Positions 21,783 through 32,895 of a stretch of 64,000 nt of DNA are shown one piece after another. Source of the stretch: Drosophila persimilis (Eukaryota > Arthropoda > Insecta > Diptera > Drosophilidae); the NCBI RefSeq assembly GCF_003286085.1, contig NW_020825313.1, forward strand, positions 4,092,001-4,156,000, in the 5' to 3' direction. The notes below the pieces were generated by a model, which saw nothing but the letters and a program-made list of their open reading frames with translations, had not been told where the DNA came from and ran no database searches. Position 1 is the stretch's first letter, and every line of letters begins with the position of its first letter. A program made the translations under genes and the position numbers.

Positions 21783-22036
21783 CTGGCTATAATAATAATA
21801 CGATTAGGTTTAGATTCTGCAGTCTAAGAGATTTACATAGTTATTTTCTACGATTCTGCGTTTTTGGTTTTCTTGTATATTTAAAATTGTGGATGCCACA
21901 GATTTCCGTCTTTTGTGGGGGCGGAAGTGGGCGGGGCGATATTCTGAAATATACTTGTAACAGTGACATATCACAGAAAGATCACTTTCACCACAAATAT
22001 AATATACCCCTATACTCATTTTGAGTATCGGGTATA
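21783..22036 (+). mobile_element. DINE right part, after B1 insertion
   Basis: Starts with the duplicated CTGGC and ends GAGTATCGGGTATAAA. It lacks the (GACG)n block through an internal deletion near 21980. Confidence 0.8.
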
Positions 22037-22125
22037 AACATCTGAAATCTGAAACAAATGAGAAAGGAGACAACGCCCGCTCAAAAAGAATACAAGAAAG
22101 CATTCGGTCAACAAAAAAACAAAAC
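22037..22125 (+). other. G4-like leader fragment
   Basis: CTGAAACAAATGAG followed by GGAGACAACGCCCGCTCAA resembles 15137-15170. It is probably the continuation of, or a repeat within, the G4 leader that the DINE entered. Confidence 0.45.
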
Positions 22126-22842
22126 AAACGAGGGGGAACGTTGTGAGTTGCTGCGGGCACCGCAACTCTACAGTTATACCCGATACCAAGTCAGTATGGC
22201 TCCTCTCCAGCAGACGCCGCTAATATTAAACGACACGACAAAGAGCAGTGCGAGAGAGACAGAAAATCAGTCTGAGCGTGACGTCTGGCGCTGCGTAGCC
22301 ACTGCAAATTGATTTGTTTCCTTTGGCTATAAAAATGATCTGATCTGATCCAGATTCAGCAACCTGATAGATATGGTCATTATTTTGTTTTTAGTCCACA
22401 AATCTCAGAGACTATTAAGGCTAGAGTAACCAAATTTGGTATCCGCACTCCTGTTAGATCTCACTATAAAACGTATATCTCAAAATTTCGCCCCACCCCC
22501 TTCCGCCCACACAAAGGACGAAAATCTGTTGCATCCACAATATTGCAAAATCGAGTAAACTAAAAACGCAGAATCATAGACAATGACCATATCTATCCGG
22601 TTGCCGAATCTGGATCAGATCGGATCATTTTTGTAGCCAAAAGCAAGAAATCAATTTTTAGTGGCTACGCAGCGCCCGACGTCACGCTCAGACTGATTTT
22701 CTGTCTCTCTCGCACGCACTCTTTGTCGTGTCGTTTAATATTAGCGGCGTCTGCCGGAGGAGAGCCATACTGACTTAGTATCGGGTATAACTGTAGAGTT
22801 GCGGTGTCCGCAGCAACTCACAACGTTCCCCCTCGTTATTTT
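22126..22842. repeat. Inverted pair of DINE 5' halves (fold-back)
   Basis: A plus-oriented DINE left half (22126-22400) faces a minus-oriented one (about 22405-22842). The outer ends are both the CGAGGGGGAACGTTGTGAG terminus. The arms share ~260 bp in inverted order, with a ~155-bp spacer that belongs only to the minus copy. Confidence 0.8.
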
Positions 22843-22845
22843 TAT

Positions 22846-23291
22846 GTATGGTGCCCTCAGTACAAAGTACACCAGGACCCTATATAATCAGTACAGAAAA
22901 ACTTTTTACTCTTTGCACTGCGGGGCCTTTCCTGGAATGCGGGTGTAAGACTCTTACTCCAGTAGACTACTATTAGTAAACCTACCATCCTTAGTTAACC
23001 GTAGAAAATGCTTGGTGTGATATTTATGCACAACTTGATCGGGGGTGACATAGACAGCCCTGATCTGTTGAGCCGCATAAACTTCACGATTCCTATTAGA
23101 CTTACTAGAAATTTTAAACCGTTGTTCCTTCCACTTTGTAGATCGAATAATTCCCTCTACCATATTATATGCACCACTAATTCTCTTCCTCTTATTAAAT
23201 TACTAATCCTTACACACCTTTCTAGGAATTAGTAATTGTAGTGGTATTTGTATTTTGATTGCATGCTTAGTTTCTTAGTAAGTTTAGTGCT
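22846..23291 (+). mobile_element. C1 LINE 3' fragment (alpha piece of X1)
   Basis: Covers the last part of ORF2 (from TATGGTGCCCTCAG) with several small deletions, and 3' UTR up to AAGTTTAGTGCT. C1 homology stops at 23291 where the B3 noncoding region starts. Confidence 0.8.
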
Positions 23292-24040
23292 CCGCTTTGC
23301 CACCGTAGGTTATCTTTAATATTGAAAAAGATCGAGCGCAATAATTTGTATGCAAAATTTCTGCTACCGCCGAGGGATGCCCTGTGATAAAGCCAGAAAA
23401 GTAGCAGTTGGATTAAAAAATCCAAAAGAGGAATCAGAGCTATTTGTGCAAAAAATTGAAGGCAGAGCAAGAGACATTCAAATCTTTCTGTGCAGTGTGT
23501 TGTGCTGAAAACATTGCACATCGCTTTCAATTATAGGCACAGACGTATGATAAATAGTAGAGCTTGATTGCATGCATTTTATTTATAATTGCACATAAAT
23601 ATAACTGCATACACATAAATACATACATATCGACACATACAGACATATGTGAACCTCTATTTGGACGCAACAGTTATACATAAATCTATCGTTTACTGAA
23701 ATCACTGTCCCCCCTCCCCCCCCTTTTTATTCTACCTTTCTCCTCGCCAAAAGGGTGGTTCGTTAATCCAAGCCGCAGTATATAGCACTTACAGCCATAC
23801 ATACATACATACAAGCAGCATCAGCGGTGCATTCTTTCTCGTTTTTTCGCTTTCGCTTCTCCACCGTTTACTTGCGTTGTATTTGTTGGGTACATTTTCG
23901 TTGCCGCGCTTGAGTTTAATAATATATATTTTTTTCGAGCGTTAATTGCAACCACCCTTTCTATTGATACCTCGTGCCTCGACATTCAATATAAAAATTC
24001 GTTTTCGACTATAGTCCTCGTTCAAACATTGATATGCAGT
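23292..24040 (+). other. B3 noncoding region (LTR or leader, unassigned)
   Basis: No convincing frame. Contains a C-run followed by T-run (about 23708-23730), CATA repeats (around 23620 and 23800), and AT-rich sequence up to the gag. It is conserved in all four X units, so it belongs to the B3 piece. I could not define LTR ends. Confidence 0.4.
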
Positions 24041-25054
24041 CGAGTTGAAAGAGCTGACGATTGTAACCAAGGGAAAGATAATGTCGCTTATCGCCGCCTT
24101 TGCTGCAGCAAGCGATACAAAGCCAGTGTCTTCTTCAGCCCAAACTCGTGCTAGACTTCCCAAATTGACATCACCAAAATTTTGTGGTAAACATTCGGAG
24201 TTCAAAAATTTCATTAGCCCTACCGGTGCACAAAAAATTCAATCATTTGATTTTGTGCCGCTCTGAGGAAGCGTTAGGAACAATAAAGGCGTTCCAAGTC
24301 ACCGATGAAAATTATGAAAAGGCCATGGCCGGCCTAAAACGAGTATTTGACAACGATTAGTAGATTTTCAAGAATAATATCTCCACATTGTTCAATCTGC
24401 CGAGAATATCGCCTCAGTCCGCATTGTTCGTAAGAAATCTAATCGATACTGTTTCGTCGATTTACAATGCTCATTCTTCTCGTTTTGAACAGAGTCAACC
24501 CAGTGATGAAACAAAAGTGAGATGAACAGCTTACTTATGAGAAGTTGAGGCTTTGGTCCGACTTTGAGAATGTCTTCAATCGTCGATACCAACATCTGTC
24601 TGCTAAAGAATCGACTAAGCCAAGGCAGTACAAAGTCATGCCAAGCAAGCAACATAATCGCAGTTCATTTACTTGTTCTTCTACTTCCACCAACAGTAGA
24701 ACTCAGCAACCTCGTCGCTGTTGCAATTCAGGAGACCATTTAGTGTCAAATCGACCTCCATTTTCGCGTGCTTTGGTGATGCAAGAGTTTTCGTTTGCCA
24801 AGTCGGCATCCTTATGCATTAATTGTCTGCGAAAAGGCCACGCTGTTGTAAAATGCAAAGCCAATAAATGCCGAGTGTGCAACTGCTCACATCATACATT
24901 ATTGCATCGATACACAGTGTCGGCTAGTAGAGTACCAAGAGAGTACTTCTCCTCCATCAAATCAGGATCAAAATTCCACATCACATGTTGTGCATGCGAC
25001 ATCATTGGACAGGGTAATTCTGGCGGTGAACATATTTTGGGCAGAGATCCGTAG
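24041..25054 (+). pseudogene. gag: B3 BEL/Pao gag, decayed
   Basis: Pieces in different frames: first LPKLTSPKFCGKHSEFKNF, the BEL gag signature. Stops and shifts follow. Then a 24545-25054 stretch with LWSDFENVFNRRYQHLSAKE, a degenerate first knuckle and good zinc knuckles CINCLRKGHAVVKC and CRVCNCSHHTLLH. It ends with residues leading to the protease, which is lost here. The copy at 55.4-58.9 kb keeps more sequence beyond this point (VNVADWRIPLVDPYF). Confidence 0.7.
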
Positions 25055-25159
25055 AGCGGACATCCCAATTGATAGTGAGGATAAGGAAGTTCGGATGAAT
25101 GTAGATGCAGACGCTGAAAATGACCAAATGCAAGTTGCAAATTTAAATAACTGTGTCGT

Positions 25160-25509
25160 CTCAGGACCCTAAACAGTTTTACTGCTTCGTAAACAGTAAG
25201 CGTAGTACGTCCACACACCCATCCTCGCTATCATTTTGTAAAACGTCGGCAAATATCTTTTTTGCTCAATTCTTCCAAACCACCTATTCTGAGGAAAGCT
25301 ACTCTGGTCATCCTTACCCATACGGTTTACCGAGGTCGAAGGGCATTTTCAGTCCCTTGTTAAATGAATGTTCCCTACTTCATGATCTTCTACTAGTGAA
25401 GCCGGTGTTTTCACCTGGACCAGACGGGGTTCCAGGATGTGTACTCAGGTACTGCGCCGAGGCTCTGTGTGGCTCTTCTTGCTTCTCCCGATCTGGAAGG
25501 TATCGTTAA
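25160..25509 (+). pseudogene. C1 ORF2, region before RT
   Basis: Encodes DPKQFYCFVNSKRS, a BEL-unrelated LINE motif found between endonuclease and RT in CR1-type ORF2, then SPGPDGVPGCVLRYCAEAL (RT block 0/1). The frame stops at 25509 within the sequence that should read on into the next segment. Small indels near 25500-25590 separate the two. Confidence 0.75.
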
Positions 25510-25589
25510 TAATTCCTCTCCATAAAAAAGGTAGCAAGTCTGATACAAAAAATTAAAGAGGTATAGCAAAGTTATCCGCTATTCCTAAA

Positions 25590-26852
25590 ATGTTTAAGAA
25601 GGTTTTAACTTCGCACTTGCAACATCTCTGCAAGTCACTTATATCTCCAACTCAGCATGGATTTATAAGGCGGCGATCAACCACCACGAACTTGTTAGAG
25701 TTTACCTCTTTCATTATTAAAGGCTTTCAAGGTAACTTACAGACGGATGTTATTTACACCGACTTTAGTAAAGCATTCGACTCTGTAAACCATTCCCTTT
25801 TAGCACATAAACTTGACCTTTTAGGGTTTCCGCCCAACCTCCTGAGATGGATTTCTAGCTATCTTTGTTCTAGGTCTCAAAGAGTCCTCTTCAAAAACTC
25901 CCTCTCTTTACCAGTAAAGGTTTCTTCGGGAGTACCACAGGGCAGCCATCTAGGCCCCTTACTCTTCACACTCTTTATTAATGACTTGCCTTCAGTAATA
26001 ACATACTCTCGAGTACTTATGTATGCGGATGATGTTAAACTCTGCGTCCAGTACAAGGACATTTCATTTCATTCTCGCTTGCAATCCGATCTCAATAGCT
26101 TTCAGTCATGGTGTTGTGCAAACTTGTTACACCTTAATGCCTCGAAATGCAAAGTTATGACATTTCATCGTTCTAACCCTTTGTTGGCTCCCTACACCCT
26201 ATTTGGTGGTTCTCTTGAGAGAATTACCCTGGTGGATGATCTGGGTGTTATGTTAGATCCCAAGTTAAAGTTTTCCGAACACATTTCTACCATGGTAAAT
26301 AAGGCCATGGGCGTGCTTGGGTTTATAAAGAGGTGGTCAAAGGAATTTGACGACCCCTATATAACAAAGACTCTCTATACCTCGCTTGCTCGTCCGATCT
26401 TAGAATACGGCTCCTGTGTATGGTGCCCTCAGTACAAAGTACACCAGGACCGTATAGAATCAGTACAGAAAAACTTTTTACTCTTTGCTCTGCGGGGCCT
26501 TAACTGGGATGCGGGTGTAAGACTCCCATCTTACTCTAGTAGACTAATATTAGTAAACCTCCCATCCTTAGTTAACCGTAGAAAAATGCTTGGTGTGATA
26601 TTTATGCACAACTTGATCGGGGGTGACATAGACAGCCCTGATCTGTTGAGCCGCATAAACTTCACGATTCCTATTAGACTGACTAGAAACTTTATACCGT
26701 TGTTCCTTCCACTTTGTAGATCGAATTATTCCTTGCATGAACCGTTTAGGGTCTTATGCTCGGATTATAATTCCCTCTACCATATTATATCCTCCACTAA
26801 TTCTCTTCCTCTTATTAAATTACTAATCCTTACACACCTTTCTAGTAATTAG
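25590..26852 (+). CDS. C1 ORF2 reverse transcriptase, best-preserved copy
   Basis: A 420-codon uninterrupted frame. RT motifs in order: SPTQHGFIRRRSTTTNLLEF, YTDFSKAFDSVNHSLLAHKL, SGVPQGSHLGPLLFTLFIND, LMYADDVKLCVQY and DDLGVMLDPKLKFSEH. The thumb-like DPYITKTLYTSLARPILEYG and the C-terminal SLVNRRKMLGVIFMHNLIGG follow. It ends at TAG (26850-26852) and a ~300-bp 3' UTR follows. The front half of ORF2 (endonuclease) is absent, so it is not functional. Confidence 0.85.
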   Translation: MFKKVLTSHLQHLCKSLISPTQHGFIRRRSTTTNLLEFTSFIIKGFQGNLQTDVIYTDFSKAFDSVNHSLLAHKLDLLGFPPNLLRWISSYLCSRSQRVLFKNSLSLPVKVSSGVPQGSHLGPLLFTLFINDLPSVITYSRVLMYADDVKLCVQYKDISFHSRLQSDLNSFQSWCCANLLHLNASKCKVMTFHRSNPLLAPYTLFGGSLERITLVDDLGVMLDPKLKFSEHISTMVNKAMGVLGFIKRWSKEFDDPYITKTLYTSLARPILEYGSCVWCPQYKVHQDRIESVQKNFLLFALRGLNWDAGVRLPSYSSRLILVNLPSLVNRRKMLGVIFMHNLIGGDIDSPDLLSRINFTIPIRLTRNFIPLFLPLCRSNYSLHEPFRVLCSDYNSLYHIISSTNSLPLIKLLILTHLSSN

Positions 26853-27149
26853 TAATTGTAGTGGTATTTGTATTTTGTATTTTATTGCATGCTTAATTTC
26901 TTAATAAGTTTAGTGCTAATTTTCCTCGAAGGTTAGTCTAATATCTATCTTTCTTGCATGCTCGCGTTTGGTTCGGCTACGCACCGCGCGTCATGCGGCA
27001 GCGCCCCTCGGTCGGTTGGGCGGGAGGAGGGCTGCGTTTTGCCTGGGATCCGCGCGTAACAGCCTTCTGCTGGTGTCACACGGGCCACTTGACGGTGCAG
27101 TAATTGCATCGCCTCTTGTTAGATGCAGTCATTGCATGTCAACGTCCAA

Positions 27150-27414
27150 TATGTATATCACAGAAGTCCGGATATAGAACGTCGTTGCTCTAGCTCTTAT
27201 AGTCTTTGAGCACTAGGCGCTGATAGGGACGGACAGACGGACGGACGGACAGACGGACAGACAGACAGGGCTCAATCGACTCGGCTATTGATGCTGATCA
27301 AGAATATATATACTTTATGGGGTCGGAAACGATTCCTTCTGGACGTTACACACATCCACTTTCACCACAAATCTAATATACCCCAATACTCATTTTGAGT
27401 ATCGGGTATAAAAA
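27150..27414 (+). mobile_element. DINE 3' fragment
   Basis: From ATATCACAGAAGTCCGG through the (GACGGACA)n block (27231-27270) to GAGTATCGGGTATAAAA. It occupies the same C1-to-G1 junction as 3316-3427 but is longer. Confidence 0.85.
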
Positions 27415-28759
27415 GTTCGCGCAAAAGAAAGCCAAATAGAAGTAAAGGTGGATGTGATTACGAGCGTAAAACGCCGATCACAAAGTGACGATATAAATTG
27501 GGCCCTGCAGCAAATCCAATCGTAGCCCTGAGTATAAAAAAGGCAGCAAATAAATTTAAAAACTGTTACACCAAAGCGGACGACTTTGGGCAGCGGCGAC
27601 GATAGACAGAGCAAAAGACGAGATGGCCAGCTGGGGAACAACCAGCGAAAATCAAGACGATTAAATTGGGGAAACACTGAATAGAGGCAACATATAAAAA
27701 AACATGTAAGAGGAAATTTTTTACAAGCATCGCCCACAAAGAATTTATGAAAGAACAAAAAATATAAAAAACAAAAACAAAAAAACTAAGCTAACAAATA
27801 AAAAATTGTTGACATCCAAAATGTTTTACCCTACGTTGATGATTTGATTATTCCAGCACAGACAGAACAAGAAGCTATGCAGAATCTAAAGTAAGTCATG
27901 GAAACGTGGAAAGATTTTGGTCTAGAATTAAATATGAAAAAACGACCCATTCTGAAGACCCGTATTCAATTCCTAGTTCACAAAATTGAAAACAGTAGGA
28001 TTTATTCTTCAACAGAAAAATTAGATGCCGCATCAAAGTTTAAAATGCTACAATCACTCAAACAAGTAGTGGGACTGGCTAGCTATTTTAGAAAGTCTAT
28101 CCCGAATTATGCAGGCATTGCTAGACCTTTAACTGAGTTGACAAAGAACAAGACAAGATTTAAATTTGATGTATATGAAGAGAATGCCGTTAATGCCTTA
28201 AAAAAAACTGCTGACGGAGAATACAGTATGGAATATATATAATCAGACTTAAGATACAGAAGTACACACAGATGCATCAATTGATGGTTTTGGTGCGGGA
28301 GACAACTACACCCGGTCCATTATATGTCCAAAAAGACTACTGATGCACAGCGGAAAAATAGCAGTTACGAATTCGAAATTTTGGCAGTAATAGAAGCGTA
28401 AACCAAGTTTAGAGTATATCTCTTAGGCATTCAATTTAAACTGATAACAGACTGCAATGCTTTTACAAAGACTCTGGAGAAATAAAACTTCTGCACTAGT
28501 GTGGCGCGATGGATTTTGTTTCTGCAGGAGTACGATTATACTGTAGAACATCGGTCAGGAACTAGAATGAAGTATATTGATGCTCTCAGCCGCTACCCAA
28601 TCATGATGATAACTAAAGACAGCATCGCTTTGAGATATGCACAGTCGAGAGATGAAAACATTTAGGCTATTAAACAAATTCTGAGCGACGAACAGAAGAC
28701 TTACGACGATTATTTCCTGAAATCTAGTATGCTATATAGACTTGAACAGAACGAGGAAC
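27415..28759 (+). mobile_element. G1 Ty3/gypsy (mdg3-like) fragment, copy B
   Basis: Same leader-to-pol deletion structure as 3428-4137 but extending further into RNase H and the pre-integrase region. A noncoding A-rich leader (27415-27825) comes first. It is cut at ~28760 by the tail of a minus-strand LINE. Confidence 0.75.
27829..28759 (+). pseudogene. pol: G1 RT palm, connection and RNase H
   Basis: Reads YVDDLIIPAQTEQEAM, then after a TAA continues METWKDFGLELNMKK, SYFRKSIPNYAGIARPLTEL. RNase H pieces follow across frame breaks: HTDASIDGFGAG, YEFEILAVIEA, LITDCNAF and HRSGTRMKYIDALSRYP. Multiple stops and shifts mark it as an old fossil. Confidence 0.75.
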
Positions 28760-30411
28760 TTATTTATTTATTTAATTATTATTCGCCAACGGAATCAAAA
28801 AAAATCCTTAACTGGCTAGGCTAACTTATTTCTATCTTAACAAACAACAAAAAATAACATTAACAAATTAATTATGGAACAGGAAGAAATCCACAAGCAA
28901 TCGTCTGACGGCTGGCAAAAGTCAAAACGCATCCCAGCTGGCAGCGCATTGTGCTGCCGAAGCGTCCTACAAATGGGCTCATCAATCATGAGATCAACTG
29001 CAAAGTGTGTATGGGCTCTTGGGGCTCCTGGCCGGCGTACTGAAGCTAATCCTACTAAGCAAGTCAGGAATATCGATGTTACCGACTAGAAGGTCATAGA
29101 TAAAGATCTGAGCCGCAATGGTCCTTCGATCCTCGAGAGAGGAGAAATGCACGAGGCGACATCTGCACTCATACGACGGCAACGGAATGGAGAAGGGCAG
29201 AGGCTGGAGTGCAAATTAAAGACATTTTCTTTGCAGTCTTTCGATGCGTGAGATTTTAACGACACCAGTGGGATTCCAGACCATGGAAGCGTACTCAAGG
29301 CGCGAGCGCACAAGGAATGCGTACAGACTTAGCCTCGTATATGGGTCCCTGAATTGCGATGAAGTGTGCTTAACAAAGCCGAACATTTCATAGGCTTTTG
29401 GCAATATTAAATTCAAATGCCGTGCAAAAAGAAATCTAGGGTCAAATAAGACCCCGAGGTCAAGTATCTCCGTCTGCTTTAAGAGAGGATGGCCATCTTT
29501 TAAATATGAGGCCAGCACATTGAAGAACACTTGATAAAAGAAAAAAAGTAACATTTAATATTGAGTGGGAGCGAATTATGTCTGCACCAACGAGCAACTC
29601 TATCCACGTCGCGCTGAAGAAGAATACTGTCGCCTAAGGTTTTGACAGATCGGAAGATTTTAAGATCATCAGCATAAAGCAGATGCTCAGAAGCTTGAAT
29701 GCTGAGATATATGTCGTTAATAAAAATTAAGAACAGACGTGGACCAAGTGCACTTCCCTGTGGAAGGCCGGAAGTAGCCAAGAATGAGTCAAAGGCTTTC
29801 CATTTATCAATACGACATACTCTCGCCGCTCAAGATATGAGCTAAACCAACTGAGCAGGCAGGAATGAATCCCTAACCGATGCAGCTTGGCTATTAAAGC
29901 ACAGTGGGAGACTTTGTCAAAGGCTTTAGCAAAGTCAGTATACACAACATCTACTTGAGAGTGCATTTCAAAGACACGAGTGCAGAAATTACTGAAAGCT
30001 ATGAGATTAGTGGTTGTTGATTTGCCCGGCATAAAACCATGCTGATTTGGGCTAATGTACGACTTCATGAGGAAGGTGATCTTTCTGGCAATGATTCGCT
30101 CTAACAGTTTTGAAATATTGCTGAGTTTGGCAATTGGTCTATAATTGGAAATGAGATTTTTGGTTCCTCTCTAAAAATTGGCGTAATCGTGGCAGCTTTC
30201 CACTTATCAATAAACTGACCCGTTAAGAGCGAATATGTGAATAGAATTTTGAGAGGTTCACAGAACGCTACAACACAGTTGCGAAACAGGAAGGCAAAAA
30301 TGCCATCACAGTCGGGTTTATTAGAACTATCGAACTCATCAATTGCCTCCATAATGTCCTCTTCCGATACATAGAGTGTGCCAATATTGACCACCGAGGG
30401 AATAGAGTTTT
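28760..30411 (-). mobile_element. C2 LINE (CR1/Jockey type), 3' portion
   Basis: A minus-strand LINE whose 3' end is an ATAAATAAATAA-type microsatellite at 28760-28775, typical of CR1-like tails. From 30394 downward it encodes a region before RT (EEDIMEAIDEFDSSNKPDCDG), NQHGFMPGKSTTTNL, YTDFAKAFDKVSHCAL, SGLPQGSALGPRLFLIFIND and LLYADDLKIF. A thumb and C-terminal region with FIYDLLVGNIDIPDLLSR follow. Frame shifts separate at least four pieces. It is diverged from C1 and C3, and its 5' part is replaced by C3. Confidence 0.8.
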
Positions 30412-30915
30412 ATTTATTTATTAATTAACAAATTATCTGTTAATAATGGTACTTAGTTACTAAAGGCGGAAAAAGATAAGTTAAAAGTTAGCTAAATTTA
30501 AATGATTATAAATATTGCATGCAATTAGTTTAAGAGATATTTCAGGGGATAGGGTTTGACAGAGGGAGTTATAATTATGGCATAAAACCCTAAAAGGTTC
30601 ATGATCAGCATAATTAGACCTACATATGGGTAGACGGATAGGCCTAAAAGTACGGGTAGGTCTAGATGGAACGGCAAAGTCAATCTGACCCAAGAGAGTT
30701 TGGGAGTCAACAGTCCCAAGAAGGAGCTTGTGCACGAACATTACGCCATTGCATATTCTGCGATGGTGCAACGACGGCAGGTCAATAAGATTTAGCATAG
30801 ACCGGTAGGGTGGCAAGATTCTACCTGAGTCCCAGTTAAAGTTCCGAAGGGCAAAAATTAAAAATTGCTTTTGTACGGATTCAATAACAGCCTGCTGCTC
30901 TTTATACTGCGGGCT

Positions 30916-31701
30916 TCACACACAAGAACAATACTCCAATATAGGACGTACCAACGAGATGTACAGTTGTTTCGTAACGTACGGGTCGTCAAACTCCTTG
31001 GACCAACGCTTGATGAACGCTAAAACACCCTTAGCTTTATTTACAGTTGCAGCTATATGGGTGTTAAAACACATCTTATGATCAAAAAGGACTCCGAGGT
31101 CATTTGAACTCGAAATTCGCTCAAGGACATGATTTCCTAGAACATATGGGACAAAATGAGGAGCGCGACGGTAAAATGTCATAAGTTTCCATTTGGAAAG
31201 GTTTAGAAAAAGAAGATTAGTTGAACACCACAATAGTAGTTCACTTAGATCAAGTTGAAGGCGTGTGTGCAAATACCAATCAGAGTAAGAAAGACAGATT
31301 TTGACATCATCAGCATACATTAGTGTAGTAGAGTATGTTATAACTTGAGGAAGGTCATTCACAAATAAAATAAACAGAAGCGGGCCCAGATGACTTCCCT
31401 GTGGCACACCTGAAGTAACATTAACAGTATTTGACAACACGTTAGAAAACAAAACACGTTGAGTACGGTTAGAGAGATAGGACAAAATCCAATCTAGAAG
31501 ATTCGTTGGGAACCCTAATAAAGAGAGCTTGTGAATAAGCAGAGCATGGTTCACAGAATCGAATGCCTTGCTGAAGTCAGTAAAAACTACATCCGTCTGC
31601 AAACCAATTTGAAAACCACGGTGGATTAGGTTAGAAAACTCAAGAACGTTAGTCGATGTTGAACGATGTCTGAAAAAACCGTGTTGCGACGGAGATATCA
31701 A
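30916..31701 (-). CDS. C3 ORF2 reverse transcriptase core
   Basis: A 261-codon open stretch with ISPSQHGFFRHRSTSTNVLE, FTDFSKAFDSVNHALLIHKL, SGVPQGSHLGPLLFILFVND and TLMYADDVKICLSY. DLGVLFDHKMCF and DPYVTKQLYISLVRPILEY follow. A stop at 30916 breaks the continuation. The C-terminal RICNGVMFVHKLLLG piece lies at 30481-30816. Confidence 0.85.
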   Translation of the reverse strand: MISPSQHGFFRHRSTSTNVLEFSNLIHRGFQIGLQTDVVFTDFSKAFDSVNHALLIHKLSLLGFPTNLLDWILSYLSNRTQRVLFSNVLSNTVNVTSGVPQGSHLGPLLFILFVNDLPQVITYSTTLMYADDVKICLSYSDWYLHTRLQLDLSELLLWCSTNLLFLNLSKWKLMTFYRRAPHFVPYVLGNHVLERISSSNDLGVLFDHKMCFNTHIAATVNKAKGVLAFIKRWSKEFDDPYVTKQLYISLVRPILEYCSCV

Positions 31702-32895
31702 GCTGAAACAAAGACCAGGAACTCAAGAAGCTTCGGGACGGAGGAAAAACGTTTGACTTGCGCTTAGAGTTAACGAACGAATAGAGTTTTTTAGGATCAC
31801 TACGAAAGTTACTACTACATTGTGAAAGGTAATGATTGTAACACTGACTATTGACGGCAAGGAACAGAGAGCGAGCGGAGGAGTATAGAGCTAAGGCCAA
31901 CGTAGAGCCCGACTTCTGGTACTTTTTATAGAGCCGGGATTTATTATTTTTTAAGTATGACAAATACTTGGAGAACCAGGGAGGCTTGGACGATACAGGT
32001 ACAGTGATATCTGGAACAAACGTATTAAGGGCGGAGTAAATAGAACTATAAAACGAGTTAACAGTTGCATCTATGTTCGGTAATAAATAAAGAAACGACC
32101 AATCAACATGCGTGAGATGTAGATCTAAATCGATAAAGTTTGTTTTGCGAAAACACTTTATGTGACAAGGAGCCATGGAACGGTCAGCACCTCCAGATTG
32201 TGTACACTCCAGTGATATCAACAAAGTTGGATGGTAAGGATCTTCAGGGAGAGATATTGGGCTTGCTCTAGATACCTTAGCAAGAGAACCATCGTTAACA
32301 AAAACGAGGTCAAGAAGTCTGTCCCTAATGTTTTTAACGGCATTAATTTGGACAAGGCAAATATCCGTTAGCCCATTGATAAAGTCATTGTGGCAATTGG
32401 GAAACAACAGGTTAGCGTCATCGCAAGGCAGCCAAGAAAGAAATGGGAGGTTAAAGTCCCCCATGACAATAATTCGATCATTGCACCCTAATGCAGATAC
32501 AGACAGTAGACAGTATTAATTGCTGAGAGGTGGTGTAAGTAAAGCTCAGCATCAGACCTGGGAGGAATGTAAGAGCAGGTTAAATAGAAAAATGCGGAGC
32601 CAACACGAACTTTGACTGCAACAAATTCAATTCCATGAATGTTATTGAATGGGAATAACTCAGATGAGAAAACAGATTTAACTGCAATCAGAACCCCACC
32701 TGCAAAAGATGGGCGGTCCATTCTATAAATAGTGTAACTATCAATGAAAATTTCATGATCATTTACAGAGGAGTTAAGCCAGGTTTCGGTAAACGCGATG
32801 GCATCGAAATCAAAGGACGCGCTATTAGTATGAATTTGACGCAATTTTCCCAGCAAACTGCGAACGTTCTGATAGTGCATGGAAAAATAGTACAT
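31700..32895 (-). pseudogene. C3 ORF2 endonuclease and linker
   Basis: Starts at an ATG (32893-32895). Endonuclease motifs: YQNVRSL, DAIAFTETWL (catalytic Glu), RPSFAGGVLIAVK and LTCSYIPP; after a shift, MGDFNLPFLSW (Asp/Asn pair). The final His motif is weak (DPYHPTLL). A linker follows with PPWFSKYLSYLKNNKSRLYKK and DPKKLYSFVNSKRK. The frame then joins RT sequence across a deletion at ~31705. Confidence 0.8.

Larger units (their letters stand above)
22843..27149 (+). mobile_element. Composite unit X1: C1 tail, B3 gag, C1 ORF2
   Basis: Three transposon pieces in fixed order: C1 3' fragment (22846-23291), B3 BEL fragment (23292-~25155) and a longer C1 copy (~25160-27149). The same composite occurs three times on the minus strand (42630-46556, 48755-58863, 58864-62772), so it has been copied as a block. 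Confidence 0.85.
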
